From Halosimplex aquaticum (lineage in GTDB: Archaea; Halobacteriota; Halobacteria; Halobacteriales; Haloarculaceae): DNA of 64,000 nucleotides. A program made the translations under genes and the position numbers. Below the pieces are notes generated by a model. That model saw only the letters and a list, made by a program, of their open reading frames with translations, did no database searches and was not told the origin of the DNA. The first letter of the stretch is position 1, and each line of letters starts with the position of its first letter. Shown here in pieces: positions 24,940 through 34,366 of the stretch. The DNA is taken from NCBI RefSeq assembly GCF_028747785.1, contig NZ_CP118158.1, positions 4,526,001 to 4,590,000 of the forward strand, written 5' to 3'.

Positions 24940-25056
24940 ACGAGGTGAGTGCATCTCACTGTCGAGATCCGGCAGGAACTCTTCGTTGATATCGGGCTCG
25001 TCTCCGAAAACTCAAGCAGTGTTGAGGAACATTTATACTCTTCTGCGAGGCGAATA

Positions 25057-25078
25057 CCCCGACCCACCGTGGTCGGGG
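25057..25078. other. Perfect 8-bp hairpin, possible IS200/IS605 end
   Basis: CCCCGACC (25057-25064) pairs with GGTCGGGG (25071-25078) around CACCGT, followed by GATGAAGCCGGC. It lies 63 bases before the TnpB N-terminal fragment. A subterminal hairpin in this place fits an end of an IS1341-type element, where single-strand transposition recognises hairpins. It could alternatively be the right end of a neighbouring lost element. Confidence 0.4.
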
Positions 25079-25140
25079 ATGAAGCCGGCAACTCGTGATA
25101 CAAACCATTAAGTCAACACATTCCTAATCAAGAGACAGCG

Positions 25141-25573
25141 ATGGAATACAGTCACCGCTACCACGCCTACCCGACAGAAGAGGTAGCGGAAGAACTGGAA
25201 CACCATCTTGACGTTCATCGCCAACTCTACAACCACGTCCGATGGGACTACGAACAAGCCCCAGAAGACGACAAACCGTCCGAGTACGACCAGAACGATA
25301 AACTCCCCGAGTGGAAGCGCAAGTGGCCGCTATTCAGCGAGCTACACTCGAAAGCCGCACAAGCCACCGTCGCACGCTTCCACCGCAACCTCTCGAACCT
25401 TCGCAAAAAGAAAGAGAAAGGGTACAACGTCGGTCGTCTCAAGCGGCAAGCACCCAGCGACTATCGGAGCGTGACGTACAACCAGTCCGGTTTCGACCTC
25501 GATGAAAAGAGGGGCCACGACAAATACGCATACGTCCGCTTCAGCAAAATCGGGTGGGTGAAAATCCGATCGC
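25141..25573 (+). pseudogene. N-terminal fragment of an IS1341-type TnpB
   Basis: From ATG 25141 the frame reads MEYSHRYHAYPTEEVAEELE, then HHLDVHRQLYNHVRWDYE and later FHRNLSNLRKKKEKGYNVG, the N-terminal helical part of haloarchaeal TnpB. It stops at VRFSKIGWVKIRS, where the adjoining IS1595-type element begins; the last two residues and the stop come from that element. The RuvC catalytic core is missing, so no active nuclease can be made. The remaining two thirds are not found beyond the element, so they were deleted. Confidence 0.8.
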
Positions 25574-26566
25574 TCTTGTGAAGCACGTTGTTGATTTTCA
25601 GAGGGCAGCGTCGAGCGCATGTTTGAGCGCTTCGTCACCTGGTTTTCTGTAGAGTTCGCACCGGAGCTGGAATGCTCTGAGATACGGCGTTAGCTTGTCT
25701 TTCGAGACGCCTCGGTGGGGCGAGAGCCACCGTCGCGTCAGCGACGCGTGGCTCTCGCAACCGTTGACGTGTACGTCGCCATCAGCGTATTCACCGTCGC
25801 CGTGGACGACGTATTCGCGGGTGAATGCGTCATCGTCCTCTAGCGGGTCGTACGCCCGAAATCCGTCGGTGTAGACGGTCAGCGACTCCTGTGTGCGGTT
25901 GCCGAGCAGGAGTCGCACGGTCGATTCTTCGGCGGATTTCGCTGGCACGACGTACCGCTCGTCCGAGCCGCGATCGACCAGCGTGAACACCGGCGGTTTG
26001 TCGCCGTCGTACGAGCCTCGCCCACGCGTGGACAGGCCACGCGAGCGCGACTCCTGGTCGCGCTCGCGGCCTTTCAGCCCCGCAGACACGTACACTTCGT
26101 CGATTTCGACCGGCCCGGACAGCGTCATCGAAGGCGCGTCGAGCGATCTGGCGAAGCGCTCGACGCGCCGTCTCACCGTTCTGTACGAAAGATCGAGCTC
26201 TGCCTCGATCTGGCGAATGCTCGTGTTGAACCGTAAGAAGACGTAGATCGTGAAGTACCACTCTTTCAGCGAGAGCTTCGAGTGAGCGAAGATCGTGCCG
26301 GTCTTGTCGTTGAACGTCCGACCGCAATTCTTACACAGATACCGCTGGTACTCCCGATAGCTGCCGTTTCTGACCGTCAGGTCAGAACGGCAGCGGGGGC
26401 ACTCGACGCCATCACGCCAGCGAACCTGTTGGAGCAGGTTCGCGGCAGCCGATTCAGACACGAACCGGCGTATTGGGAACATATCGGGCACCGCTGGCGC
26501 GGTGCCCTTGCCCTCTTCGACTTCCAGCCGCAGCTCTCGCTATCAACAATCTACTTCGCAAGAGCG
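25571..26566 (-). mobile_element. IS1595-family insertion sequence (ISH4-like)
   Basis: An element of about 996 bases with imperfect inverted ends: CGCTCTTGTGAAGCACGTTG at the left, and at the right the complement of CGCTCTTGCGAAGTAGATTG. It contains one leftward transposase gene. The flanks (AATCCGAT left, TAGGAGAT right) show no target duplication, and they belong to unrelated genes: TnpB on the left and the AAA ATPase on the right. The insertion was therefore followed by a deletion, or two copies recombined. Confidence 0.82.
25598..26491 (-). CDS. IS1595-family transposase
   Basis: A 297-residue ISXO2-like transposase. An N-terminal zinc ribbon (CPRC...CKNCGRTF, about residues 34-61) precedes a winged-helix segment (NTSIRQIEAELDLSYRTVRR). 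The catalytic core follows, with Asp in VEIDEVYVS, Asp in VYTDGFRAYD and a final HVNGCESHASLTRRW segment. The zinc ribbon, helix-turn-helix and DDE order is diagnostic. The gene looks intact. Its 5' side lies toward the ATPase gene, so its promoter end replaced the start of that gene. Confidence 0.9.
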   Translation of the reverse strand: MPDMFPIRRFVSESAAANLLQQVRWRDGVECPRCRSDLTVRNGSYREYQRYLCKNCGRTFNDKTGTIFAHSKLSLKEWYFTIYVFLRFNTSIRQIEAELDLSYRTVRRRVERFARSLDAPSMTLSGPVEIDEVYVSAGLKGRERDQESRSRGLSTRGRGSYDGDKPPVFTLVDRGSDERYVVPAKSAEESTVRLLLGNRTQESLTVYTDGFRAYDPLEDDDAFTREYVVHGDGEYADGDVHVNGCESHASLTRRWLSPHRGVSKDKLTPYLRAFQLRCELYRKPGDEALKHALDAAL

Positions 26567-28542
26567 TAGGAGATATTATTCTGAATTTGCTATCAGCCAT
26601 TGATAGAACGAAATTAGATTCTCTTGACAAACACCGATATGATTATCTCATCGATGAATTCGTTAGGAAATATATCGTTGAGGAAGACCCCACAAAGGGG
26701 GAGTATGTTCGTTCCCCACGAGAACTACAGTCTCTACTTAGAGACTGCAAATCAAGGGCAAAGGAACGAATGGATGACGAACCTCTGGCCGAGTTGGAAA
26801 GTCCATTCGAATATTTGAGCTGTGAACAAATGGGAGATTCATATAAACTTATAGAGCGGCTCTACTCCAGAGATTTCCCCGGTTATGACCAATTACATAG
26901 CCGAACAAACACGATCCTGACTGGTCCAAGGGGATGTGGGAAGACGACTATTTTGAGGAATATGAGTATAGAGACAAAGTTGAAGACTGAGCAGATCACG
27001 TCTGCTAGTGATATTGACTATATAGGTATTTTCTATCACTGTCGAGATCTATATTTTGCATTCCATTATATGGATGACAAAAATCCGAACTCATTCAATC
27101 AGGATTTATTAATCCACTATTTTTCACTTTCCCTGCTCAAGAAGTTTATAAACCGGATAAAACTACTCCGGGATGAATTTGGGAATAATGTCTCTGAAGA
27201 AGCAGTAGACCTGCTTGAAGACAAAATATCTAGGAATCTACAGACCTACTCTAGTCCTCCTACTGGTACTGACATGCTTGACCACATTACCTCTGTTCTA
27301 GAAAAGGAGAAGAGGAAAGTTGATGACACTCTAAGGCGTGGTAACGCTGGTTTCAGCAATCAGGCTAATTTAATGGGAATCGACAGTCTTCCTAAGACTT
27401 GCAGGAACTTTGTAGATTCCATTGATTGGTTGGAAAACACTCCTGTTTTTCTCTTGGTAGATGACTACTCTCTTCCGAAGATCACAGAAGGAATGCAGAG
27501 TACGTTAAATGATTTGACGATGGAACGGTGGGAACAGGTCTACTTTAAAATCTCTACAGAAAGTATTGCATCATTCCATCCCTATGACCGTTCTGGTAAG
27601 CTGCTTGAGGAATCAAGGGAATTTGAGGTTGTTGACCTTGCAAATCACTTCATCAGCGACAGAGAGAAACGAAACAAATTCTTGATGGAGGTTCTGAACA
27701 CACGGTTAGAAACTACCAAGGGAATTCATTCCAAATATTCTGATATTACGGATATTCTCGGAGAGAGACCCTACGAATCATATAACGACCTCGCCCGAAA
27801 GATACGGAGTGATTCTGATGTTAACTATGCTGGATTCGAAACTTTGAGGGACTTATTCTCGGGTGACATCTCCGAGATGCTTCGACTTGTAAGGGGGATG
27901 TTTGAAGAAGCTGGCCGGTATGAGGACTGGGAAGAAGGAGCCATCGACTTGCCAATTCCTCCAGAAAAACAAAATGAAGTTATAAAGCGATATGGGGGAA
28001 GCTTCTTAAATAAGATCGAGTCTATACCGGAGACTGGTGAACGATTGAGGGAGTTTGCTGAAGTTTTCGGTAGGAATTCAAATAAACTCCTAATGGAGAA
28101 AAACAGTAAAAATCAGACTGGTAATCCTCCTCACCAAGCGTTCCGAATTGAGATTCGAGACTCGTTTTCGTTTGAATCGGGTCAACATCTTAATGAAGTC
28201 CTCACCGTTCTACGTAGAGACACTTCACGCCGGCCCGACAAAGAGGAGATAGCAGAAGAGGCACAGTCGATCTACGATGACCTGCTCCAGTATGGAATTT
28301 TGTTACTTGATACACGTGGGAAAAGTATCCGAGGTGGAGCGGTTCCTCGGCTATATTTGCGGAGATTATTGCTTCCAAAGTTCAATCTCACCCCAAGCCA
28401 GCGAGATAATGTCTCAATGGAACCTGCCGAGTTCGTTTATATGTTGATCAACCCAGAAGGCTACAATGAATCAGACTTCGAACGACCGGAAAGTGAAAGT
28501 CTCTCCAAATATTACAATGATACAGACGAGAGTTCGGAGTAA
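26567..28542 (+). CDS. AAA-type ATPase of an AT-rich two-gene module, N-terminus lost
   Basis: An open frame of about 658 residues that begins at the edge of the IS1595-type element with no ATG until RMDDEPL, so the natural start is lost or replaced. Walker A is ILTGPRGCGKTTILRNM and Walker B is PVFLLVDDYSLP; an Orc/Cdc6-like AAA core is plausible. A long helical C-terminal region ends in a segment resembling a winged helix (DLLQYGILLLDTRGKSIRGG). Codon use is AT-rich, unlike both the chromosome and the rest of the island. The partner gene starts 11 bases after its stop, so they form an operon. Function unknown; context suggests a defence ATPase. Confidence 0.72.
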
Positions 28543-29074
28543 GTGAGTTCGATATGGATTTGCCAGAGATAACTAAGTTTGATAATGTTGAAATTGATTC
28601 CCCGACATCGATAGTTGCTGTTGCAGGTTTCGAGGACAGGGCCAGAGCAGTATTTGAAGAATTTACCACTCGCAGGGACAAAGAACTGATTCGCAGCGGT
28701 GCTGGGATCCGTTATCAACCCTTCAATAATCGGAACGATGTAGAGGCATTGGATAGTGGGATGGCCTCGCTCGGTCTGTCTGACGATTCAACCTATAGTC
28801 TCGTTTTCGATCGATATGACCCAGATTCGTTTGAACCCATCTTTGAGAATTTCTTGGATTCAGTCTCTGAGGACCACGTTCTTCTCGACATTTCTGGAAT
28901 GTCAAAATTGCTGATTATGATTGCATTGAATGTCCTAGCAGATAAGGACTATTCCGTGACGATATTTTATGCTGAAGCAGAAGAATATACTCCTACAAAA
29001 GAGGAATACACCACAACTCTTCAATCAAGAGAAGATTCAGATAGGACACCAGCCTTCCTTACCGATGGGATCTA

Positions 29075-30674
29075 CGATATTGGTACGTGTTTACCCCGAG
29101 GACTCAACGGCCGGCACAGCCTGATCTCGTGAAATCATCTCGTTGTTCCGGGAGACTCGCTTGAGCTCGTCGTATGGATTGCGTCCCTGCTGGCGCCATG
29201 TCGCCAGCAGGGACAGCACCGTCTCATGAACGAACATCCCGCGGTCATTGCGGAGCGTTCCGATCAGTTTCCGGAGAACCACCGGCTCACGAAGCGCGTT
29301 TTCGGCGGCATTGTTCGTCGGAGAGACCGCTGGCTCACCGACGAAGGTGAGCCAGTGGTCGAGGCCACCTTCGATCTTTCCGAGTAGTGTTGCCACTGGT
29401 CCGTCGGGAACTGACCGTTCAATCAGTGATTCAAGCTCTCTCCGCGCCACACGCTGGAGCTCTGCTCGCTCACGAATGGTCAAGTCGCTCTCCAGCCGGG
29501 TCTGGAGAGCGACGTACAACTGTTTGAGAGAGTCGTAGATCGGTTCGCCTTCCGGTTGCTTCTCAGCGGCATCTTCAGCCTCTCGCAAAATATGAGCCCA
29601 ACACCGCTGGAGATTGTCGCTGAAGGCTGGATAGGCTGTCCACCCATCACAAATGACCGTTCCCGCGAAGTCCTCGCCGAGGACTTCCGCGGGAACATCG
29701 CTTCCACGACTCTCTCTAACCGCGTAGAGCGTGTGGTTCTCGGTGGTGAACGTCCAGATCCATGCTTGCTCACCATCTCGCTTGATGCCTGTTTCATCGA
29801 TGTGGACAACGTCGGCTTGCTGGATCTGGCGACGGATCTGTTCGTATTCACAGCGACCGGCGCGCGCAGCGCGCTCGGTCGCGTGCCACGCAGTCGCACC
29901 TGACAACTCCAGTCCGTGTAGCTGCTCGAAACGGTCTGCAATCTTCCGATAGGGAAGGCGGTAATCGTACCGCGATAGTGCTGATTGGGCGATAACGTTC
30001 ACCCCGAACTGCCCCTCATCGGGGCAGTCGGGGTGTGTAGCGACTGTCTCGGTTCCACAGGAGTCGCATCGGTAGCAGTGGCGGTTGTACTGCGTGAGTT
30101 CTGGTGGTTGTGGATCTGGTATCTTCTCGACGAGTCGGGGGCTGACGCCCACCGACTCGTCGAAGTGTTGGCCACACTCTGGACAGCAGTCACGGGTGAC
30201 CTCAACTTCTTCGTCCAGATCAGCGGTAGAGCGCCACTCTGGCTCGTGACCGTCTTTTCGTCCGGGAGTGCCGCCGTCAGTTCTGACATCGTCGTCTTCG
30301 TCATCTTGCGAGGTCGGGGACTCGTCAGTCCCCGACCGTCGCTTACTCGGTGGTGTATGTGGATTCTCGTATTTGCGAAGCCGTGTTTCGAGTTCTTCGA
30401 TCCGTTCGTCTTTCTCCTGAAGCTTCTCCTCAAGATCGTTGATTCGTTCTTCCATCTGGAGAAACCGCGAGAGAAGTTCGTCTTTGCTGAGGTCATCTCG
30501 ATCCACTATGACCACCTCAGCGGTCCCTCAGCAGGGTCACCGGGATGGTCTCCGAGCGGAGACCATCCCTGGAGAAGTTCAATTAGCCCTTGCTGAGGGT
30601 TCATATACCCCCGGTTGGTCGCCTGCTACGAGACAGTGGCGAAATTCATTGGGGCTAAACACGTACCGATATTG
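29075..30674 (-). mobile_element. IS66-family insertion sequence with 8-bp target duplication
   Basis: The element spans 29083-30666 (1584 bases) with inverted ends, GTACGTGTTTACCCC at the left and the complement of GTACGTGTTTAGCCCC at the right. It is flanked by perfect CGATATTG repeats at 29075-29082 and 30667-30674, the 8-base duplication typical of IS66. It carries a single transposase gene; the tnpA/tnpB helper genes of bacterial IS66 are absent, as is common in archaea. Confidence 0.93.
29091..30515 (-). CDS. IS66-family transposase
   Basis: A 474-residue transposase. An N-terminal coiled coil (about residues 8-50, ERINDLEEKLQEKDERIEE) and a proline/acid linker lead to a zinc-binding motif (CCPECGQHF ... 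CYRCDSC). The DDE core has Asp in VVHIDETGIK, Asp in VICDGWTAYP and Glu in TNNAAENALR. Gene order within the element and all motifs fit IS66. It appears intact and GC-rich, in sharp contrast to the AT-rich gene it interrupts, so it is a later arrival. Confidence 0.93.
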   Translation of the reverse strand: MVIVDRDDLSKDELLSRFLQMEERINDLEEKLQEKDERIEELETRLRKYENPHTPPSKRRSGTDESPTSQDDEDDDVRTDGGTPGRKDGHEPEWRSTADLDEEVEVTRDCCPECGQHFDESVGVSPRLVEKIPDPQPPELTQYNRHCYRCDSCGTETVATHPDCPDEGQFGVNVIAQSALSRYDYRLPYRKIADRFEQLHGLELSGATAWHATERAARAGRCEYEQIRRQIQQADVVHIDETGIKRDGEQAWIWTFTTENHTLYAVRESRGSDVPAEVLGEDFAGTVICDGWTAYPAFSDNLQRCWAHILREAEDAAEKQPEGEPIYDSLKQLYVALQTRLESDLTIRERAELQRVARRELESLIERSVPDGPVATLLGKIEGGLDHWLTFVGEPAVSPTNNAAENALREPVVLRKLIGTLRNDRGMFVHETVLSLLATWRQQGRNPYDELKRVSRNNEMISRDQAVPAVESSG

Positions 30675-31513
30675 TAACTAGTAGAGGTTTATCTTCAGCG
30701 GTAGGGGGTGACCAGCCGATGATTGTGGTAGCTTTTCCGACATTCAACCATCAGGAACTGATGGCCCTAAGCGAGTGAGCTATCCCCCACTCTCATGGTT
30801 TCAATCGAAGGAATTCCTCGGCTTGATGCGGATGAATGGCGGAGAGAGAGCATTCATGACCTTAACGAGGGTGTAGAATCACACATTAGTGTTGACTGGC
30901 GAGAGACTAGTACCTTTGACTATGAAGAGACGGCGAACTTATTGAATAATATTCATGATGAATATGGTGATAAGTATCGGGTAGTTCTGGCACCAACAGG
31001 AAGTAAACTACAAACCGTAAGTTGCCTGTTATTCAGGCGCCAGCATCAAGACGTACAAGTAATATATCCGGTGACAAGAGATTATTCGGAAACTTATTCG
31101 AAGGGCTGGAAAGCCACATGGGGGATTGAACTGGGGCACATTGATGATACAATTACTACTGAACAAGAAGAATATCAAGATAAGATCTCTAAGTTACGAG
31201 CAAAAATTGAGAAGATGAATAATAGTAGTTAAAGGTAACTAATTTCCCGGCTCTTGAATAGCTTATCTGAAACCATGCTCGGGCCTTTTAACAACAGTCT
31301 GTTCAAAGGGAATCCATTCCAGATAGAAGAATTCCCATTTTGAGCTGAGGCTCGCCAGGGACTGATTAGAGACTTGGGCAGGGGAAAGAACTAGAACCCC
31401 TTACCACCATACTACAGGCGAACCGCAGGATGGCAACTACCTACCGACATGCCGTATATGACTACAAATCCGGGACGCAAAAATCGACCGAGATCCCAAT
31501 TCCTTAGACGGCC

Positions 31514-31690
31514 TTAGCGCCCTCCAGAGACCTGATAGTCGGCGTTCCAATCGGTGGAGTTGTCCTGCGGGTCATAGCCCAGGACCTCGCGGGCGCGCTC
31601 CAGCGAGTAGTAAATGTGGTCGTTATAGAACTTACTCAGCCGATGCAACCAACCCCAGATTTTTTCAATTGAGTTGGTGATTGTATTGTC
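31514..31690 (-). pseudogene. C-terminal remnant of an NAD-dependent sugar dehydrogenase
   Basis: Reading leftward, the frame contains FYNDHIYYSLERAREVLGYD, then PQDNSTDWNADYQV and a stop at 31514-31516. The segment YYSLERAREVLGYDPQDNS closely matches the end of haloarchaeal NAD-dependent glucose-6-phosphate dehydrogenase (Azf-type, extended SDR family). Homology starts around 31636, and an in-frame stop lies upstream at 31691-31693. Everything N-terminal is missing. The stretch between 31233 and 31513 shows no gene that I can support. Confidence 0.65.
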
Positions 31691-31746
31691 TTACCGAACC
31701 GCCTGTTTTATCCCTATGGGTAAACCAAGATGGCAGTAGAAGGTCC

Positions 31747-31831
31747 AAGATCGCTGATTTACACGGGGAATCGAGTCCGTGAAGACACCTGCTCTCAAGG
31801 CAGGCGCGTTAGGCCACTTCGCTATCCCACC
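31747..31831 (-). pseudogene. tRNA-Ser(UGA)-like gene with lost 3' end
   Basis: On the minus strand from 31831 there is a 7-base acceptor strand (GGTGGGA), TA, a D-arm closed by GCG/CGC, an anticodon arm CCTGC-CTTGAGA-GCAGG (anticodon TGA at 31795-31797) and a variable arm TGTC...GACTC, as in class II tRNA-Ser. Beyond 31771 no T-arm with TTCRANY and no acceptor strand matching TCCCACC is found. The 5' part is conserved and the 3' part is foreign. It lies exactly at the right edge of the island. Confidence 0.6.
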
Positions 31832-31875
31832 GCGTCTGTCTATTCCGCTCGTCCATTCTAAGACCTGTCGATCGT

Positions 31876-32634
31876 TCAGTCTCGGCCGACGGCGAGGCTG
31901 TCGTCCACCGCTTCCGCGCGCAACCCGAGGTCGTCGAGGACGGCGCTCGTGCGGGGCGGGATCCGGAGCCCGGCGCGTTGCCGGGCTCGGATGTGCGATA
32001 GCAGCGTTGCGAACCCGCTGGGCGACTCGGCGACGGGGACCATCTCGATGAAGTCCACGTCCAGTCCGCCGTCGCAGGCCCGGTCGGTCACGGTTTCGAC
32101 CTCCGGCGGGGCGAACGCGTCCTCGAAGTCGATGGGGTCGGTGAACCCCGCGTAGGCGACGCCGCCGTCCGTCGCGGGGGCGAGGACGACCTCCGACTGA
32201 CGGAGCTTCATCGCCGCGCTGTCGACGTGGCGGCGTTCGAGCAGCGCGGCCGTCGGACGCACCACGGCGGCGCTTTTGACCTCCTCGCGTTCGAGGAGGT
32301 GCGTGACCGTGTTGCCGGCGCGAGCGGAGAACGAGGTGCCGACCTGCACCTCGTAGCGGGCGCTCCCCGGGTCAGAGAGCGCCTCGTCGACGACGTCGCG
32401 GACGGCCGCCAGCGACTCATCGTCTTCCACGGGACCGGTCGGGTCGTCGGCGTTGACCGGTCGGTAGTTGACGAGCAGCTCGCCGCCGCTGGCCTCGACG
32501 GCGGCGCAGACGTCGCGGACCATCGCGGCGTAGAGGTCTGCCGCCTCGGCGGCGGTCACCGCTCCGGTATCGACGCAGCTTTCCAGAACGGTCCCGGGCT
32601 CCGGCGGCCGGACGAACACGGCGACGGTGGTCAT
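31876..32634 (-). CDS. DUF2064 (GT-A fold glycosyltransferase-like) protein
   Basis: A 252-residue protein of the DUF2064 group (relatives of TIGR04282): MTTVAVFVRPPEPGTVLE at the start, then a central region and VVLAPATDGGVAYAGFTDPI, corresponding to the family's DGGY box. The fold is that of nucleotide-sugar transferases, but a biochemical role is not established. It may modify lipid or sugar acceptors. No signal peptide is seen. It is the first intact core gene right of the island, close to the tRNA-Ser remnant. Confidence 0.75.
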   Translation of the reverse strand: MTTVAVFVRPPEPGTVLESCVDTGAVTAAEAADLYAAMVRDVCAAVEASGGELLVNYRPVNADDPTGPVEDDESLAAVRDVVDEALSDPGSARYEVQVGTSFSARAGNTVTHLLEREEVKSAAVVRPTAALLERRHVDSAAMKLRQSEVVLAPATDGGVAYAGFTDPIDFEDAFAPPEVETVTDRACDGGLDVDFIEMVPVAESPSGFATLLSHIRARQRAGLRIPPRTSAVLDDLGLRAEAVDDSLAVGRD

Positions 32635-32713
32635 ACTCGAACAACCGAGCGACGACGCCTTGAAAGCGCCGTTCCGCTCCTCGCAGGGTCCGCGCGGGGC
32701 CCGTCGATCCCCG

Positions 32714-34282
32714 CTACGATCCCACCGACGCGTGAACAGCCACTGATTCGCCGGCCGTCGCGTTCGCGACGGGAGGCGCCGAGTACGGGTCGGTCGGGTC
32801 GCTCCCGATGCGTAGTTCGGGCCCGTCGTCGACGCCGTCGCCGTCGGTGTCGGCGGCGAAGGGGTGGGTCCCGTTGTCGCGTTCGGCCGCGGCGGTCAGT
32901 CCGTCGTCGTCGGCGTCGTGTTCGCCGCCGGGGACCGTGTACACGTACGGGGACTCCGGCGGCGTCGCCTGCCGACCGTTGCGGACGTGGTCGTCTAGCC
33001 AGGCGCGCTGTGACTCGCCGCTGACGTTGGCGACGACGCCCGCGAACACGTCGTAGGTCACCAGTCCGTCCCGGCGGTTGAGCCGGCGGAAGACGTCCTG
33101 GAGCGCCCGTGATCCGTCGCTCGCGTTGCGGATCCGGCCATCGAGTGCGGCGAGCACGCGCGCTCCTTTCGCGTAGGGCACGTACGTCGACGACCACGAC
33201 GAACGGTCGGCCAGCGTCGCGTTCGCGCCGTCGTCGCGCCGGAGTCGCTCGACGAAGCGGTCGAACGCCGCCGGCCGACCGGCGGACGTCCGGAGCGAGC
33301 AGACGGCGGCGTAGTAACTCGCGCTCGCCTCGCGGAACCACGTCATCTCGGAGCCGAGGACGAACGACTGGCGGGTGTGGACGTACTCGTGGATCCAGAT
33401 GCTGGGCGGCGTTCCCGCGTCCGCCCGCGCCGACGCCCAGAAGTCCTGTCGACCGCCCACCCCGGCCGTGGTGGTCCCCCCGTAGCGAAGGGGAGCGGGG
33501 CCGGCGAACGCGTTTACCACGTCGTCGCGTTCCCCCACGCGGAGCTGCCGCGACGCCTCGCCGAGCACGTCGAGAATCCGATCGGGGTCGTCGGCGAGTG
33601 CGGCGGTCTCCGGTCGGACGAGCCGGAGCGTCTGATTCGTCGCGTTCGCGCTGTAGGTCTCGTACGGGCCGAGGTAGACGACGGACGACCCCGCGAACCC
33701 GGCGTGGTCGGGGGCGACGCGGGCCCGCTGGTCGATCAGCGGCGTCTCCTCCCAGGAGTAGACCCATCGGCTCCGGTTGCGGTCGCGGTAGGCGAACTCG
33801 GTCCGCGGGTTGGCGAGCGACCAGTTGCCCGCGTCGACCCACCGCAACCCGCTGAAGTGTCGACTCGACCGGTTGACGCTGACGCTGACGGTCAGGTTCG
33901 GGCGGCTCGTCGTCCCGTTCCAGAGCCACCGGCCGTTCGCTCGCCGGGCGAAGCCCGCGGCGTCGGTCACGTTCGAACTCTCGTAGCCGTAGACGACGAG
34001 CGCCGACACGTTGCCCCTGACGCGGTAGCGATGCGTCGCACTGATCCTCCCCGTCTCGTCGGGCGTCGGGTGATACGTGACGGTCTGGACGACCGCCGGC
34101 GCGCTCCCGTTCGCGTCGCCTACCGGGCCGACGGAACCCACCGCCGACGCCGCTCCGAACCCGACGGACGCGGCGTCCCCGCCGACGCGTGGACTGGCGG
34201 ACGTGCCACCCGCCAGTCCCGGGGCCGCCCCCGCGAGGACGAGCAGCAGCGCCGCGCCCGCGACCGTTCGGGGAGATGACAC
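32714..34282 (-). CDS. Exported gluzincin metallopeptidase-like protein with calcium-binding repeats
   Basis: About 522 residues. A signal segment ([20 protein letters not shown]) is followed by many NxS/T sequons, as expected of an exported glycoprotein. The zinc motif HEYVH lies before an EASASYY segment that matches the third ligand region of M1/M61 aminopeptidases. Near the C-terminus DADDDGL and [10 protein letters not shown] form thrombospondin type 3-like calcium sites. It is probably a cell-surface peptidase. A GTG start at 34282 is preferred because a TATA-like TTTTATGC lies 25-32 bases upstream; an in-frame ATG at 34327 would put that box inside the gene. Confidence 0.72.
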   Translation of the reverse strand: MSSPRTVAGAALLLVLAGAAPGLAGGTSASPRVGGDAASVGFGAASAVGSVGPVGDANGSAPAVVQTVTYHPTPDETGRISATHRYRVRGNVSALVVYGYESSNVTDAAGFARRANGRWLWNGTTSRPNLTVSVSVNRSSRHFSGLRWVDAGNWSLANPRTEFAYRDRNRSRWVYSWEETPLIDQRARVAPDHAGFAGSSVVYLGPYETYSANATNQTLRLVRPETAALADDPDRILDVLGEASRQLRVGERDDVVNAFAGPAPLRYGGTTTAGVGGRQDFWASARADAGTPPSIWIHEYVHTRQSFVLGSEMTWFREASASYYAAVCSLRTSAGRPAAFDRFVERLRRDDGANATLADRSSWSSTYVPYAKGARVLAALDGRIRNASDGSRALQDVFRRLNRRDGLVTYDVFAGVVANVSGESQRAWLDDHVRNGRQATPPESPYVYTVPGGEHDADDDGLTAAAERDNGTHPFAADTDGDGVDDGPELRIGSDPTDPYSAPPVANATAGESVAVHASVGS

Positions 34283-34366
34283 GCTAGAGACGTGTGTCAC
34301 AAAGTCGCATAAAACTGCTGGCGGCACCTGACGGCCGCGGACGCCGGTTTCGATATCCGGACCGTC

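Larger units (their letters stand above)
28554..31232 (+). pseudogene. Partner gene of the ATPase, split by an IS66 element and frameshifted
   Basis: Segment 28554-29082 reads SIVAVAGFEDRARAVFEEF, then HVLLDISGMSKLLIMIALNV and FYAEAEEYTPTKEEY. After the IS66 element the same frame resumes at 30675 (VTSRGLSSAVGGDQPMIVVA, then FPTFNHQELMALSE) and meets TGA at 30776. Dropping one base there leads into ELSPTLMVSIEGIPRLDADE and later VVLAPTGSKLQTVSCLLF, ending at 31232. Joined, less one base, it is exactly 362 codons. The two halves each have a Rossmann-like strand-(S/T)GxxK-helix motif (DISGMSK, PTGSK). I cannot assign a family. The gene is doubly broken, so the module is presumably inactive. Confidence 0.75.

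Noticed and set aside
30795-31232. A separate 145-residue gene after the IS66 element
   Set aside because: The frame continues the interrupted partner gene once one base is dropped, and the joined length is an exact codon number.
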